Positions 35,466-49,384 of a stretch of 64,000 nt of DNA are shown in pieces. The position numbers were made by a program, and so were the translations under genes. The notes below the pieces were generated by a model. The model did no database searches. It saw nothing but the letters and a program-made list of their open reading frames with translations, and was not told the DNA's origin. Where the stretch lies: positions 1 to 64,000 of the forward strand of contig NW_027476977.1 of NCBI RefSeq assembly GCF_051020955.1, written 5' to 3'. The DNA is from Megalopta genalis (taxonomy: Eukaryota; Arthropoda; Insecta; Hymenoptera; Halictidae). Position 1 is the stretch's first letter. Each line of letters begins with the position of its first letter.

Positions 35466-37420
35466 AAACACATGATTTAGCTGCAAATTAATGTGATGTA
35501 GGAGGTTTAGGTTGAAATCTATGCGAAAGAAATGATTTAGCTTCATACACTTGAGATATAAGTGATATAGTATCAATTGCAGACGAATCAATCGAGTTAG
35601 CTTTAAATCCATGCAGAACACATGATTTTTCTTCAAATACTTGCGATATAAGTGATATAGCTTCAAATGCAGACTAAACAAACGAGCTAGCTTCAACTCC
35701 AAGCGAAACATATGATGTAACCTCAATTCAATGTGATGTAGAAGGTTTAGATTCAAATCAATGCTATGAAGAAGGTTTAGCATCAAATCCATGCGACACA
35801 AATGATTTAGCTTCAGATACTTGCGATATAATTGATGTGGCTTCAAATGCAGCGAAATCATACGAGTTTGCTTCAAATCCAAGCAAAACACATGATTAAG
35901 CTTCAAATCAATGCTATGTAGCAGGTTTAGCTTCAAATCCATGCGACTCACATGACTTAGCTTCAGATACTTGCGACATAAGTGATATAGCTTCAAGAGC
36001 TGACGAAACAAACGAGTTATCTTCAAATCCAAGCGCAACACATGACTTAGCTGCAAATCAATGCGATGTAGAAGGTTTAGCATCAACTACATGCGAAACA
36101 ATTTATTTAGCATCAGATACTTGCGATATACGTGACATAGCTTCAAATCCATGCAAAACACATGATTTAGCTGCAAATCAATGCGATGTAGAAGTTTTGG
36201 CTTCAACTCCATGCGAAACAAATGATTTAACATCAGATAGTTGCGATATAAGTGATATAGTTTCAAATGCAGGGGAAACAAACGAGTTAGCTTCAAATCC
36301 ATACAAAACACATGATTAAGCTTCAAATCAATGCTATGTAGAAGGTTTTGCTTCAAATCCATGAGACACTAATGATTTAAATACATATACTAGCGACATA
36401 AGTGATGTAGCTTCAAATGTAGGGGAAACAAACGAGTTAGCTTCATATCCAAGCAAAACACATTACTAAGCTTCAAATCAATGCGATGTAGAAGGTTTGG
36501 ATTCAAATCCATGCGAAACAAATGATTTAGCTTCAAACACTTGGGATATAAGTGATATAGCTTCAAATGCAGCCGAAGCAAACGAATTAGCTTCAAATCC
36601 ATGCGAAACAAATGATTTAGCTTCAGATAATTGCGTTATAAGCGATATACGTTCAAATTCAGACGAAACAAACGAGCTAGCTTCATCTCCATGCGACACA
36701 CATGATTTAGCTTGAAATCAATGCGATGTAGAAGGTTTAGCATCAAATCCATGCGAAACAAATGATTTAGGTTCAGATAGTTGCGATATAAGTGATATAG
36801 TTTCAAATGCAGGGGAAATAAACGAGTTAGCTTCAAATCCATACAAAACACATGATTAGGCTTCAAATCAATGCTATGTAGAAGGATTCGCTTCAAATCC
36901 ATGAGACACTAATGATTTACCTTCATATTCTAGCGATATAAGTGATATAGCTTCAAATACAGACGAAACAAACGAGTTAGCTTCAAATCCAAGCGAATCA
37001 CATGATTTAGTTTCAAACCAGTGCGATGTAGAAGGTTTAGCTTCAAATCCATGCGAAACAAATGATTTAACATCAGATAGTTTCGATATAAGTGATATAG
37101 TTTCAAATGCATGGGAAACAAACGAGTTAGCTTCAAATCCGTACAAAACACATGATTAAAATTCAAATCAATGCTATGTAGAAGGTTTCGCTTCAAATCC
37201 ATGAGACACTAATGATTTAGCTTCATATACTAGCGATATAAGTGATATAGCTTCAAATACAGACGAAACAAACGAGTTAGCTTCAAATCCAAGCGAATCA
37301 CATGATTTAGCTTCAAATCAATGCGATGTAGAAGGTTTAGCTTGAAATCCATGCGAAACGTATGATGTAGCTTCAAACACTTAGGATATAAGTGATATAG
37401 CTCCAAATGCAGGCGAAACA
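35466..37420 (+). repeat. 1.95-kb dispersed array duplication (partner 40712-42666)
   Basis: Constant offset of 5246 over about 1955 bases, close to thirteen HORs. Differences are rare, for example 36918 versus 42164, 37117 versus 42363 and 37402 versus 42648. The left end overlaps the end of the 7817-offset family, so the segment at 40712-41058 has relatives in two older places. Confidence 0.9.
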
Positions 37421-37780
37421 AACGAGTTATCTTCAAATCCATGCGAAACACATGATTAAGCCTTAAATTCATGCGAAACACATGATTTAGCTTAATATTC
37501 ATGCGGAACAAATGGTTCAGCTCCAAATGCTTCGAAATAAATGAATTAGATTCAAATGCATGCGAAATAAAGGAGTTAGCTTCAAGTCCAAGCGAAACAC
37601 ATGATTTAACTTCAGATCAATGCGATGTAGACGGTTTATCTTCAAATCAGAGCGATACAAATGATTTAGCTTCTAATACTTGCGATATAAGTGACATAGC
37701 TTCAAATCCATGCGAATCAAATGATTTAGCTTCAAACACTTGGGATATAAGAGATATAGCTTCAAATGCAGTCGAAACAA

Positions 37781-38632
37781 ACGAGTTAGCTCCAAATCCA
37801 TGCGAAACACATGATTTGGCTTCAAATCATTGCGATGTAGAAGAATTAGCTTCAAATCCATGCGAAGCAAGTGATTGAGCTTGGAACATTTGGGATATAT
37901 GTGATATTGCTTCAAATGCAGACGAAACAAACGAGTTAGCTTCAAATCCATGCGAAACTCATGATTTAGCTGCAAAGCAATGCTATGTAGAAGGTTTAGC
38001 ATCTAATCCATTAGACAAAAATGATTTAGCTTTAGATACTTGCGATATAAGTGATACAGCTTCAAATGCAGACGAAATAAACGAGCTAGATTCCAATCCA
38101 AGCGAATCACATGATTTAGCTTCAAATCAAAGCGATGTAGAAAGTCTAGCTTCAAATCCATGCGAAACAAATTATTTAGCTTCAAACACTTGGGATATAA
38201 GTGATATGGCTTCAAATGCAGACGAAACCAACGAGTTAGCTTCCTATCCAAGCGAATCATAAGATTTAGCTTCAAATCAATGCGATTTAGAAGGTTTAGC
38301 TTCAAATCCATGCGAAACAAATTATTTAGCTTCAGATACTAGCGATATAAGTGATATTGCTTCAAATGCAGATGAAACTAACGAGTTAGCTTCAAATCCA
38401 TGCGAAACACATGATTAAGCTTCAAATCAATGCAATGTAGAAGGTTTAGCTTCAAATCCTTGCGACACAAATGATTTAGCTTCAGATACTTGCTATATAA
38501 GTGATTAGCTCAAATGCAGACTAAACAAACGAGTTAGATTCATATCCAAGCGAAACGCATGATTTATCTTCAAATCAATCCGATGTAGAAGGTTTAGCTT
38601 CAAATCCATGCGAAACAAATGATTTAGCTTCA
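37781..38632 (+). repeat. Dispersed array duplication (partner 46956-47777)
   Basis: The offset is 9175 up to about 38360 and then 9145, because the partner lacks exactly one 30-bp monomer near 47530. Shared markers are AATCATTGCGATGTAGAAG, CTAATCCATTAGAC and the shortened GTGATTAGCTCAAATGC word at 38503/47648. Confidence 0.85.
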
Positions 38633-41600
38633 GATACTTGCGATATAAGTAATATAGCTTCAAATGCAGTCGAAACAAACGAGTTAGTTTCAATTCCATG
38701 CAAAACACATGATTTTTCTTCAAATACTTGCGATATAAGTGATATTGCTTCAACTGCAGGCGAAACTAACGAGTTAGCTTCAAATCCAAGAGAAACACAT
38801 GTTTTAGCTTCAAATAAATGCGATTTAGAAGGTGTAGCTTCAAATCAATGCGAAGCAAATGATTTAGCATCAGATACTTGTGATATAAGTGATATAGATT
38901 CAACTGCATGCGAAACAAACGAGTTAATTTCAAATCCAAGCGAAACACATGAGTTAACTTCAAATACATGCGAAACACAAGGTTTATGTTTAAATTAATG
39001 CGAAACACATGAATTAGCTTCAAGATAATGCGAAACAAATGATTTAGGTTTACATTAATGCGAATCACATGATTTAGCTTCGAATCAATGCGATGTAGAA
39101 GGTTTAGCTTCAAATCCATGCGAAACAAATGATTTAGCTTCAAATGCTTGCGATATAAGTGATATAGCTTCAAATGCAGGCGAACAAAAGAGTTAGATTC
39201 AAATCCATGCGAAACACATGATTTAGCTTTAAATCCTAGCGAAACAAATGGATTACCTTCAGATACTTGCGATATAAATCATACAGATTCAAATGCAGGC
39301 GAAACAAACGCGTTAGCTTCAAATCCATACGAAACTCATGATTTAGCTTCAAATCAATGCGAAGTAGAAGGAATAGTTTCAAATACATGCTACACAAATG
39401 ATTTAGCTTCAAATCAATGCGAAGTAGAAGGCTTAGCTTCAAATCAATGCGAAACATATGATTTAGGTTCAGATACTACCGATATAAGTGATATAGATTC
39501 ATTTGCAGGCGAAACAAACGAGCTAGCTTCAACTCCATGCGAAACACATGATTTAGCTTTAAATCAACGCGATGTAGAAGGTTTAGCTTCAAATCCATGC
39601 GAAACAAACGAGTTAGCTTGAAATCCATGCAAAACACATGATTAAACTTCAAATCCATGCCACACACATGATTTGGCTTCAAATGAATTCGAAGTACACG
39701 GCTTAAATTCAAATCCATGCGAAACAAATGATTTAGCTTCAAACACTTGGGATATAAGTGATATAGCTTCAAATGCAGACGAAACAGACGAGTCAGTTTA
39801 AAAATCCTTGCGATACACATGATTTAGCTTCAAATCAATGCGAGGTAGATGGCTGAGCTTCAAATGCATGCGAAACCAATGATTTAGCTTCAGATACTTG
39901 CGGTATATGTGATATAGCTTCAGATGCACAGGAAACAAACGAGTTAGATTCAAATCCAAGAGAATCACATGATTTGGCTTCAAATCAATGCGATGTAGAA
40001 GGTTCAGCTTCAAATTCATGCGAAACAAATGATTTAGCTTCAAATACTTGCGATATAAATGATATAGCTAAAAATGCAGGCGAAACGAACGGGTTAGCTT
40101 CAAATACAAGCGAAACACATGATTTAGCTTCAAATGCTTGCGATGTAACTGATATAGCTTCAAATGCAGGCGAACAAAAGAGTTAGCTTCAAATCCATGC
40201 GAAACACATGATTTAGCTTTAAATCCATGCGAAACCAATGGATTACCTTCAGATACTTGCGATATAAATGATATAGCTTCAAATGCGGGCGAAACAAACG
40301 CGTTAGCTTCAAATCCATACGAAACAGATGATTTAGCTTCAAATCAATGCGAAGTAGAAGGAATATCTTCCAATACATGCTACACAAATGATTTAGCTTC
40401 AAATCAATGCGAAGTAGAAGGCTTAGCTTCAAATCAATGCGAAGTAGAAGGCTTAGCTTCAAATTAATGCGACACAATTAATTCAGGTTCAGATACTTGC
40501 GATATAAGTGATATAGTTTCAAATGCAGGTGAAACGAACGAGTTAGCTCCAAATTCATGGCAAACGAATGTTCTAGCTCCAAATCAATGCGTAGTAGAAG
40601 GCGTAGCTTCAAATCCATGCGGAAAAAATGATTTAGCTTCAAATACTTGCGATATAAGTGATATAGATTCATCTGCAGGGGTAACAAACGAGATAGCTTC
40701 AAATCCATGCGAAACACATGATTTAGCTGCAAATTAATGTGATGTAGGAGGTTTAGGTTGAAATCTATGCGAAAGAAATGATTTAGCTTCATACACTTGA
40801 GATATAAGTGATATAGTATCAATTGCAGACGAATCAATCGAGTTAGCTTTAAATCCATGCAGAACACATGATTTTTCTTCAAATACTTGCGATATAAGTG
40901 ATATAGCTTCAAATGCAGACTAAACAAACGAGCTAGCTTCAACTCCAAGCGAAACATATGATGTAGCCTCAATTCAATGTGATGTAGAAGATTTAGATTC
41001 AAATCAATGCTATGAAGAAGGTTTAGCATCAAATCCATGCGACACAAATGATTTAGCTTCAGATACTTGCGATATAATTGATGTGGCTTCAAATGCAGGG
41101 AAATCATACGAGTTTGCTTCAAATCCAAGCAAAACACATGATTAAGCTTCAAATCAATGCTATGTAGCAGGTTTAGCTTCAAATCCATGCGACTCACATG
41201 ACTTAGCTTCAGATACTTGCGACATAAGTGATATAGCTTCAAGAGCTGACGAAACAAACGAGTTATCTTCAAATCCAAGCGCAACACATGACTTAGCTGC
41301 AAATCAATGCGATGTAGAAGGTTTAGCATCAACTACATGCGAAACAATTTATTTAGCATCAGATACTTGCGATATACGTGACATAGCTTCAAATCCATGC
41401 AAAACACATGATTTAGCTGCAAATCAATGCGATGTAGAAGTTTTGGCTTCAACTCCATGCGAAACAAATGATTTAACATCAGATAGTTGCGATATAAGTG
41501 ATATAGTTTCAAATGCAGGGGAAACAAACGAGTTAGCTTCAAATCCATACAAAACACATGATTAAGCTTCAAATCAATGCTATGTAGAAGGTTTTGCTTC

Positions 41601-43867
41601 AAATCCATGAGACACTAATGATTTAAATACATATACTAGCGACATAAGTGATGTAGCTTCAAATGTAGGGGAAACAAACGAGTTAGCTTCATATCCAAGC
41701 AAAACACATTACTAAGCTTCAAATCAATGCGATGTAGAAGGTTTGGATTCAAATCCATGCGAAACAAATGATTTAGCTTCAAACACTTGGGATATAAGTG
41801 ATATAGCTTCAAATGCAGCCGAAGCAAACGAATTAGCTTCAAATCCATGCGAAACAAATGATTTAGCTTCAGATAATTGCGTTATAAGCGATATACGTTC
41901 AAATTCAGACGAAACAAACGAGCTAGCTTCATCTCCATGCGACACACATGATTTAGCTTGAAATCAATGCGATGTAGAAGGTTTAGCATCAAATCCATGC
42001 GAAACAAATGATTTAGGTTCAGATAGTTGCGATATAAGTGATATAGTTTCAAATGCAGGGGAAATAAACGAGTTAGCTTCAAATCCATACAAAACACATG
42101 ATTAGGCTTCAAATCAATGCTATGTAGAAGGATTCGCTTCAAATCCATGAGACACTAATGATTTAGCTTCATATTCTAGCGATATAAGTGATATAGCTTC
42201 AAATACAGACGAAACAAACGAGTTAGCTTCAAATCCAAGCGAATCACATGATTTAGTTTCAAACCAGTGCGATGTAGAAGGTTTAGCTTCAAACCCATGC
42301 GAAACAAATGATTTAACATCAGATAGTTTCGATATAAGTCATATAGTTTCAAATGCATGGGAAACAAACGAGTTAGCTTCAAATCCGTACAAAACACATG
42401 ATTAAAATTCAAATCAATGCTATGTAGAAGGTTTCGCTTCAAATCCATGAGACACTAATGATTTAGCTTCATATACTAGCGATATAAGTGATATAGCTTC
42501 AAATACAGACGAAACAAACGAGTTAGCTTCAAATCCAAGCGAATCACATGATTTAGCTTCAAATCAATGCGATGTAGAAGGTTTAGCTTGAAATCCATGC
42601 GAAACGTATGATGTAGCTTCAAACACTTAGGATATAAGTGATATAGCTTCAAATGCAGGCGAAACAATTGAGGTAGATTCATATCCATGCGAATCACATG
42701 ATATAGCTTCAAATCAGAGTGGAGTAGAAGATTTATCTTCAAATCTATGCGAAAAAATGAATTACTTTCAAATACTTGCGGTATAAATGAAATAGCTTCA
42801 GATGCAGTCGAAACAAACGAGTTAGCTTCAAATCCAAGCGTAATACATGATTTAGTTTCAAATCAATGCGATGTAGAAGGTTTAGCTTCAAATCCAAGCG
42901 AAACAAATGATTTAGCTTCAAATTAATGCGAAGTAGAAGGCTTAGCTTCAACTACATGCGAAACAATTTATTTAGCATCAGATACTTGCGATATAAGTGA
43001 CATAGCTTCAAATCCATGCGAATCAAATGATTTAGCTTCAAACACTTGGGATATAAGAGATATAGCTTCAAATGCAGTCGAAACAAACGAGTTAGCTCCA
43101 AATCCTTGCAAAACACATGGTTTAGATGCAAATCAATGCGATGTAGAAGGTTTAGCTTCAAATTCATGCGAAACAAATGATTTAGATTCAGATACTTGCG
43201 ATATAAGTGATATAGCTTCAAATGCAGACGAATCAAACGAGTTAGCTTCAAAATCCATGCGATAAACATGATTTATCATCAAATCAATACGATGTAGAAG
43301 GTTTAGCTTCAAATCCATGCGACACAAATGATTTGGCTTCAAATACTTGCGATATGAATGATATAGCTTCAAATGCATGCGCAACAAGCAAGATAGCTTC
43401 AAATCCATGCGAAACGAACGATGTAGCTTCAAACACTTAGGATATAAGGGATATAGCTCCAAATGCAGACGAAACAAACGAGTTATCTTCAAATCCATGC
43501 GAATCACATGATATAGCTGCAAATCAATGCCAAACACATGACTTAGCTTAATATTCATGCGAAAAAAATGGTTCAGCTCCAAATGCTGCGAAATAAATGA
43601 ATTAGATTCAAATGCATGCGAAATAAAGGATTTAGCTTCAAGTCCAAGCGAAACACATGATTTAGCTACAAATCAGAGTGGAGTAGAAGATTTATCTTCA
43701 AATCTATGCGAATCAAATGAATTACTTTCAAATACTTGCGGTATAAATGAAATAGCTTCAGATGCAGTCGAAACAAACGAGTTAGCTTCAAATCCAAACG
43801 AAATACATGATTTAGCTTCAAGTCAATGCGATGTAGAAGGTTTAGCTTCAAATCCATGCGACACAAA

Positions 43868-44530
43868 TGATTTGGCTTCAAATACTTGCGATATAAATGA
43901 TATAGCTTCAAATGCATGCGCAACAAACAAGTTAGCTTCAAATCCATGCGAAACACATGATTAAGCTTCAAATCAATGCTATGTAGAAGGTTTCGCTTCA
44001 AATCCATAAGACACTAATGATTTAGCTTCATATACTAGCGATATAAGTGATACAGCTTCAAATACAGACGAAACAAACGAGTTAGCTTCAAATCCAAGCG
44101 AATCACATGATTTAGCTTCAAAGCAGTGCGATTTAGAAGGTTTAACTTCAAATCCAGGCGAAACAAATGATTTACCTTCATATACTAGTGATATGTGTGA
44201 TATAGCTTCAAATGCAGACGAAACAAACGAGTTAGCTACAAGTCCATGCGAAACAAATGATTCAGCTTCAGATACTTGCGATATAAGTGATACAGCTTTA
44301 AATGCAGACGAATCAAACGAGTTAGCTTCCAATCCAAGCGAATCACATGATTTAGTTTCAAGTCAATGCGATGTAGAAAGTTTAACTTCAAATACATTCG
44401 AAGCAAATGATTGAGCTTCAAACACTTGAGATATAAGTGACATAGCTTCAAATTCAGTCGAAACAAACGAGTTAACTTCAAATCCAAGCGGAACAAATTA
44501 TTTAGCTTCAAATCAATGCGATGTAGAAGG
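43868..44530 (+). repeat. Dispersed array duplication (partner 56277-56939)
   Basis: Constant offset of 12409, the longest-range pair that I found. Shared markers are CATATACTAGTGATATGTGTG and the CCAGGCGAAACAAATG word. Small differences occur, such as 44174 versus 56583 and 44342 versus 56751. Confidence 0.85.
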
Positions 44531-44915
44531 ATTAGCTTCAAATCCATGCGGAGCAAATGATTGAGCTTGAAACACTTGGGATATATGTGATATAGCTTCA
44601 AATGCAGACGAAACAAACGAGTTAGCTTCAAATCCATGCGAAACTCTTGATTTAGCAGCAAATCAATGCGATGTAGAAGGTATAGCTTCAAATCCAAGCG
44701 AAACACATGATTTAGCTTCAAATCAATGCGATGTAGAAGGTTTAGCTTCAAATCCAAGCGAAACATTTGATTTAGCTTCAGATACTTGCGATATAAGTAA
44801 TATAGCTTCAAATGCAGTCGAAACAAACGAGTTAGTTTCAATTCCATGCAAAACACATGATTTTTCTTCAAATACTTGCGATGTAAGTGATATTGCTTCA
44901 ACTGCAGACGAAGCA

Positions 44916-47109
44916 AACGAGCTAGCTTCAAATCTATGCGATGTAGAATGTTTAGGTTCAAATGCATGCGAAACCAATGATTTAGCTTCAGATACTTGCG
45001 ATATAAGTGGCACAACTCCAAATGCAGACGAAACAACCCAGTTAGTTTCAATTCCATGCGAAACACATGATTTAGTTAATATTAATGCGATGCAGAAGAT
45101 TTAGCTTCAAATCCATGCGAAACCAATGATTTAGCTTCAGACACTTGCGATATAAGTGACATAGCGTCAAGTGCAGACGAAACAAACGAGTTAGCTTCAA
45201 ATCCATGCGAAACACATGATTCAGCTTCAAATCAATGCGATGTAGAAGGATTAGCTTCAAATACATGCGAAGCAAAGGATTGAGCTTGAAACACTTGGGA
45301 TATATGTGATATAGCTTCAAATGCAGACGAAACAAACGAGTTAGTTTCAAATCCATGCAAAACACACGATTTATCTGCAAATCAATGCGATGTAGAAGGT
45401 TTAGCTTCAAATCCATGCGAAACCAATGATTTAGCTTCAGATACTTGCGATATAAGTGATATTGCTTCAAATGCAGACGAAATTAACGAGCTAGTTTCTA
45501 ATCCAAGCGAAACACACGATTTAATTTTAAATCAATGCGATGTAGATGGATTAGCTTCAAATCCATGCGAAGCAAATGATTGAGCTTCAAACACTTGGGA
45601 TATATATGATATAGCTTCAAATGCAGACGAAACTAACGAGTTAGTTTCAAATCCATGCAAAACACACGATTTATCTGCAAATCAATGCAATGTAGAAGGT
45701 TTAGCTTCAAATCCATTCGAAACCAATGATTTAGCTTCAGATACTTGCGATATAAGTGATATTGCTTCAAATGCAGACGAATCAAACCAGTTAGCTTCAA
45801 TTCCATGCGAAACACATGATTTAGCTGCAAATCAATGCGATGTAGAAGGTTTGGCTTCAAATCCATGAGACACAAATGATTTAGATTCAGATACTTGCGA
45901 TATAAGTGATACAGCTACAAATACAGACGAAATAAACGAGTTAGCTCCAAATCCATGCGAAACACATGATTTGGCTTCAAATCATTGCGATGTAGAAGAA
46001 TTAGCTTCAAATCCATGCGAAGCAAGTGATTGAGCTTGGAACATTTGGGATATATGTGATATTGCTTCAAATGCAGACGAAACAAACGAGCTAGCTTCAA
46101 ATCTATGCGATGTAGAATGTTTAGGTTCAAATGCATGCGAAACCAATGATTTAGCTTCAGATACTTGCGATATAAGTGGCACAACTCCAAATGCAGACGA
46201 AACAAACCAGTTAGTTTCAATTCCATGCGAAACACATGATTTAGTTAATATTAATGCGATGCAGAAGATTTAGCTTCAAATCCATGCGAAACCAATGATT
46301 TAGCTTCAGACACTTGCGATATAAGTGACATAGCGTCAAGTGCAGACGAAACAAACGAGTTAGCTTCAAATCCATGCGAAACACATGATTCAGCTTCAAA
46401 TCAATGCGATGTAGAAGGATTAGCTTCAAATACATGCGAAGCAAAGGATTGAGCTTGAAACACTTGGGATATATGTGATATAGCTTCAAATGCAGACGAA
46501 ACAAACGAGTTAGTTTCAAATCCAAGCGAAACGCACGATTTAATTTTAAATCAATGCGATGTAGATGGATTAGCTTCAAATCCATGCGAAGCAAATGATT
46601 GAGCTTCAAACACTTGGGATATATATGATATAGCTTCAAATGCAGACGAAACTAACGAGTTAGCTTCAAAGCCATGCAAAACACACGATTTATCTGAAAA
46701 ATCAATGCGATGTAGAAGGTTTAGCTTCAAATCCATGCGAAACCAATGATTTAGCTTCAGATACTTGCGATATAAGTGATATTGCTTCAAATGCAGACGA
46801 ATCAAACCAGTTAGCTTCAATTCCATGCGAAACACATGATTTAGCTGCAAATCAATGCGATGTAGAAGGTTTGGCTTCAAATCCATGAGACACAAATGAT
46901 TTAGATTCAGATACTTGCGATATAAGTGATACAGCTACAAATACAGACGAAATAAACGAGTTAGCTCCAAATCCATGCGAAACACATGCTTTGGCATCAA
47001 ATCATTGCGATGTAGAAGAATTAGCTTCAAATCCATGCGAAGCAAGTGATTGAGCTTGGAACATTTGGGATATATGTGATATTGCTTCAAATGCAGACGA
47101 AACAAACGA
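44916..47109 (+). repeat. Interleaved duplications at 44.9-47.1 kb
   Basis: 44916-45354 matches 46085-46523 at offset 1169. About 45500-46090 matches about 46518-47109 at offset 1018-1019, with one extra A near 46690. The GTTAATATTAATGCGATGCAG monomer, a 29-base form, marks both copies and appears twice more near 55745 and 56224. Confidence 0.82.
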
Positions 47110-49384
47110 GTTAGCTTCAAATCCATGCGAAACTCATGATTTAGCTGCAAAGCAATGCTATGTAGAAGGTTTAGCATCTAATCCATTAGACACAAATGAT
47201 TTAGCTTTAGATACTTGCGATATAAGTGATACAGCTTCAAATGCAGACGAAATAAACGAGCTAGTTTCCAATCCAAGCGAATCACATGATTTAGCTTCAA
47301 ATCAAAGCGATGTAGAAAGTCTAGCTTCAAATCCATGCGAAACAAATTATTTAGCTTCAAACACTTGGGATATAAGTGATATGGCTTCAAATGCAGACGA
47401 AACCAACGAGTTAGCTTCCTATCCAAGCGAATCATAAGATTTAGCTTCAAATAAATGCGATTTAGAAGGTTTAGCTTCAAATCCATGCGAAACAAATTAT
47501 TTAGCTTCAGATACTAGCGATATAAGTGATATAGCTTCAAATCCATGCGAAACACATGATTAAGCTTCAAATCAATGCAATGTAGAAGGTTTAGCTTCAA
47601 ATCCTTGCGGCCCAAATGATTTAGCTTCAGATACTTGCTATATAAGTGATTAGCTCAAATGCAGACTAAACAAACGAGTTAGATTCATATCCAAGCGAAA
47701 CGCATGATTTATCTTCAAATCAATCCGATGTAGAAGGTTTAGCTTCAAATCCATGCGAAACAAATGATTTAGCTTCAAACACTTGGGATATAAGTGATAT
47801 AGCTTCAAATTCAGTCGAAACAAACGAGTTAACTTCAAATCCAAGCGGAACACATTATTTAGCTTCAAATCAATGCGATGTAGAAGGATTAGCTTCAAAT
47901 CCATGCGAAGCAAATGATTGAGCTTGAAACACTTGGGATATATGTGATATAGCTTCAAATGCAGACGAAACAAACGAGTTAGCTTCAAATCCATGCGAAA
48001 CTCTTGATTTAGCAGCAAATCAATGCGATGTAGAAGGTTTAGCTTCAAAACCATGCGAAACAAATCATTTAGCTTCAGATACATGCGATATAAGTGATAT
48101 AGCTTCAAATGCAGACTAAACAAACGAGTTAGCTTCATATCCGAGCGAAACACATGATTTAGCTTCAAATCAATGCGATGTGGAAGGTTTAGCATCAAAT
48201 CCAAGCGAAACATATGATTTAGCTTCAGATACTTGCGATATAAGTAATATAGCTTCAAATGCAGTCGAAACAAACGAGTTAGTTTCAATTCCATGCAAAA
48301 CACAGGTTTTTTTTCAAATACTTGCGATATAAGTGATATTGCTTCAACTGCAGACGAAGCAAATGAGCTAGCTTCAAATCTATGCGATGTAGAAGGTTTA
48401 GCTTCAAATCCATGCGAAACCAATGATTTAGCTTCAGATACTTGCGATATAAGTGATATTGCTTCAAATGCAGACGAAACAAACCAGTTAGTTTCAATTC
48501 CATGGGAAACACACGATTTAGCTTTAAATCAATGCGATGTAGATGGATTAGCTTCAAATCCATGCGAAGCAAATGATTGAGCTTCAAACACTTGGGGTAT
48601 ATGTGATATAGCTTCAAATGCAGACGAAACAAACGAGTTAGCTTCAAAGTCATGCAAAACACACGATTTATCTGAAAATCAATGAGATGTAGAAGGTTTA
48701 GCTTCAAATCCATGCGAAACCAATGATTTAGCTTCAGATACTTGCGATATAAGTGATATTGCTTCAAATGCAGACGAAACAAACGAGTTAGTTTCAAATC
48801 CATGCAAAACACACGATTTATCTGCAAATCAATGCGATGTAGAAGGTTTAGCTTCAAATCCATGCGAAACCAATGATTTAGCTTCAGATACTTGCGATAT
48901 AAGAGACATTGCTTCAAATGCAGACGAAATAAACGAGCTAGTTTCCAATCCAAGCGAAACACACGATTTAGCTTTAAATCAATGCGATGTAGATGGATTA
49001 GCTTCAAATCCATGCGAAGCAAATGATTGAGCTTCAAACACTTGGGATATATGTGATATAGCTTCAAATGCAGACGAAACAAACGAGTTAGTTTCAAATC
49101 CATGCAAAACACACGATTTATCTGCAAATCAATGCAATGTAGAAGGTTTAGCTTCAAATCCATTCGAAACCAATGATTTAGCTTCAGATACTTGCGATAT
49201 AAGTGATATTGCTTCAAATGCAGACGAATCAAACCAGTTAGCTTCAATTCCATGCGAAACACATGATTTAGCTGCAAATCAATGCGATGTAGAAGGTTTG
49301 GCTTCAAATCCATGAGACACAAATGATTTAGATTCAGATACTTGCGATATAAGTGATACAGCTACAAATACAGACGAAATAAAC

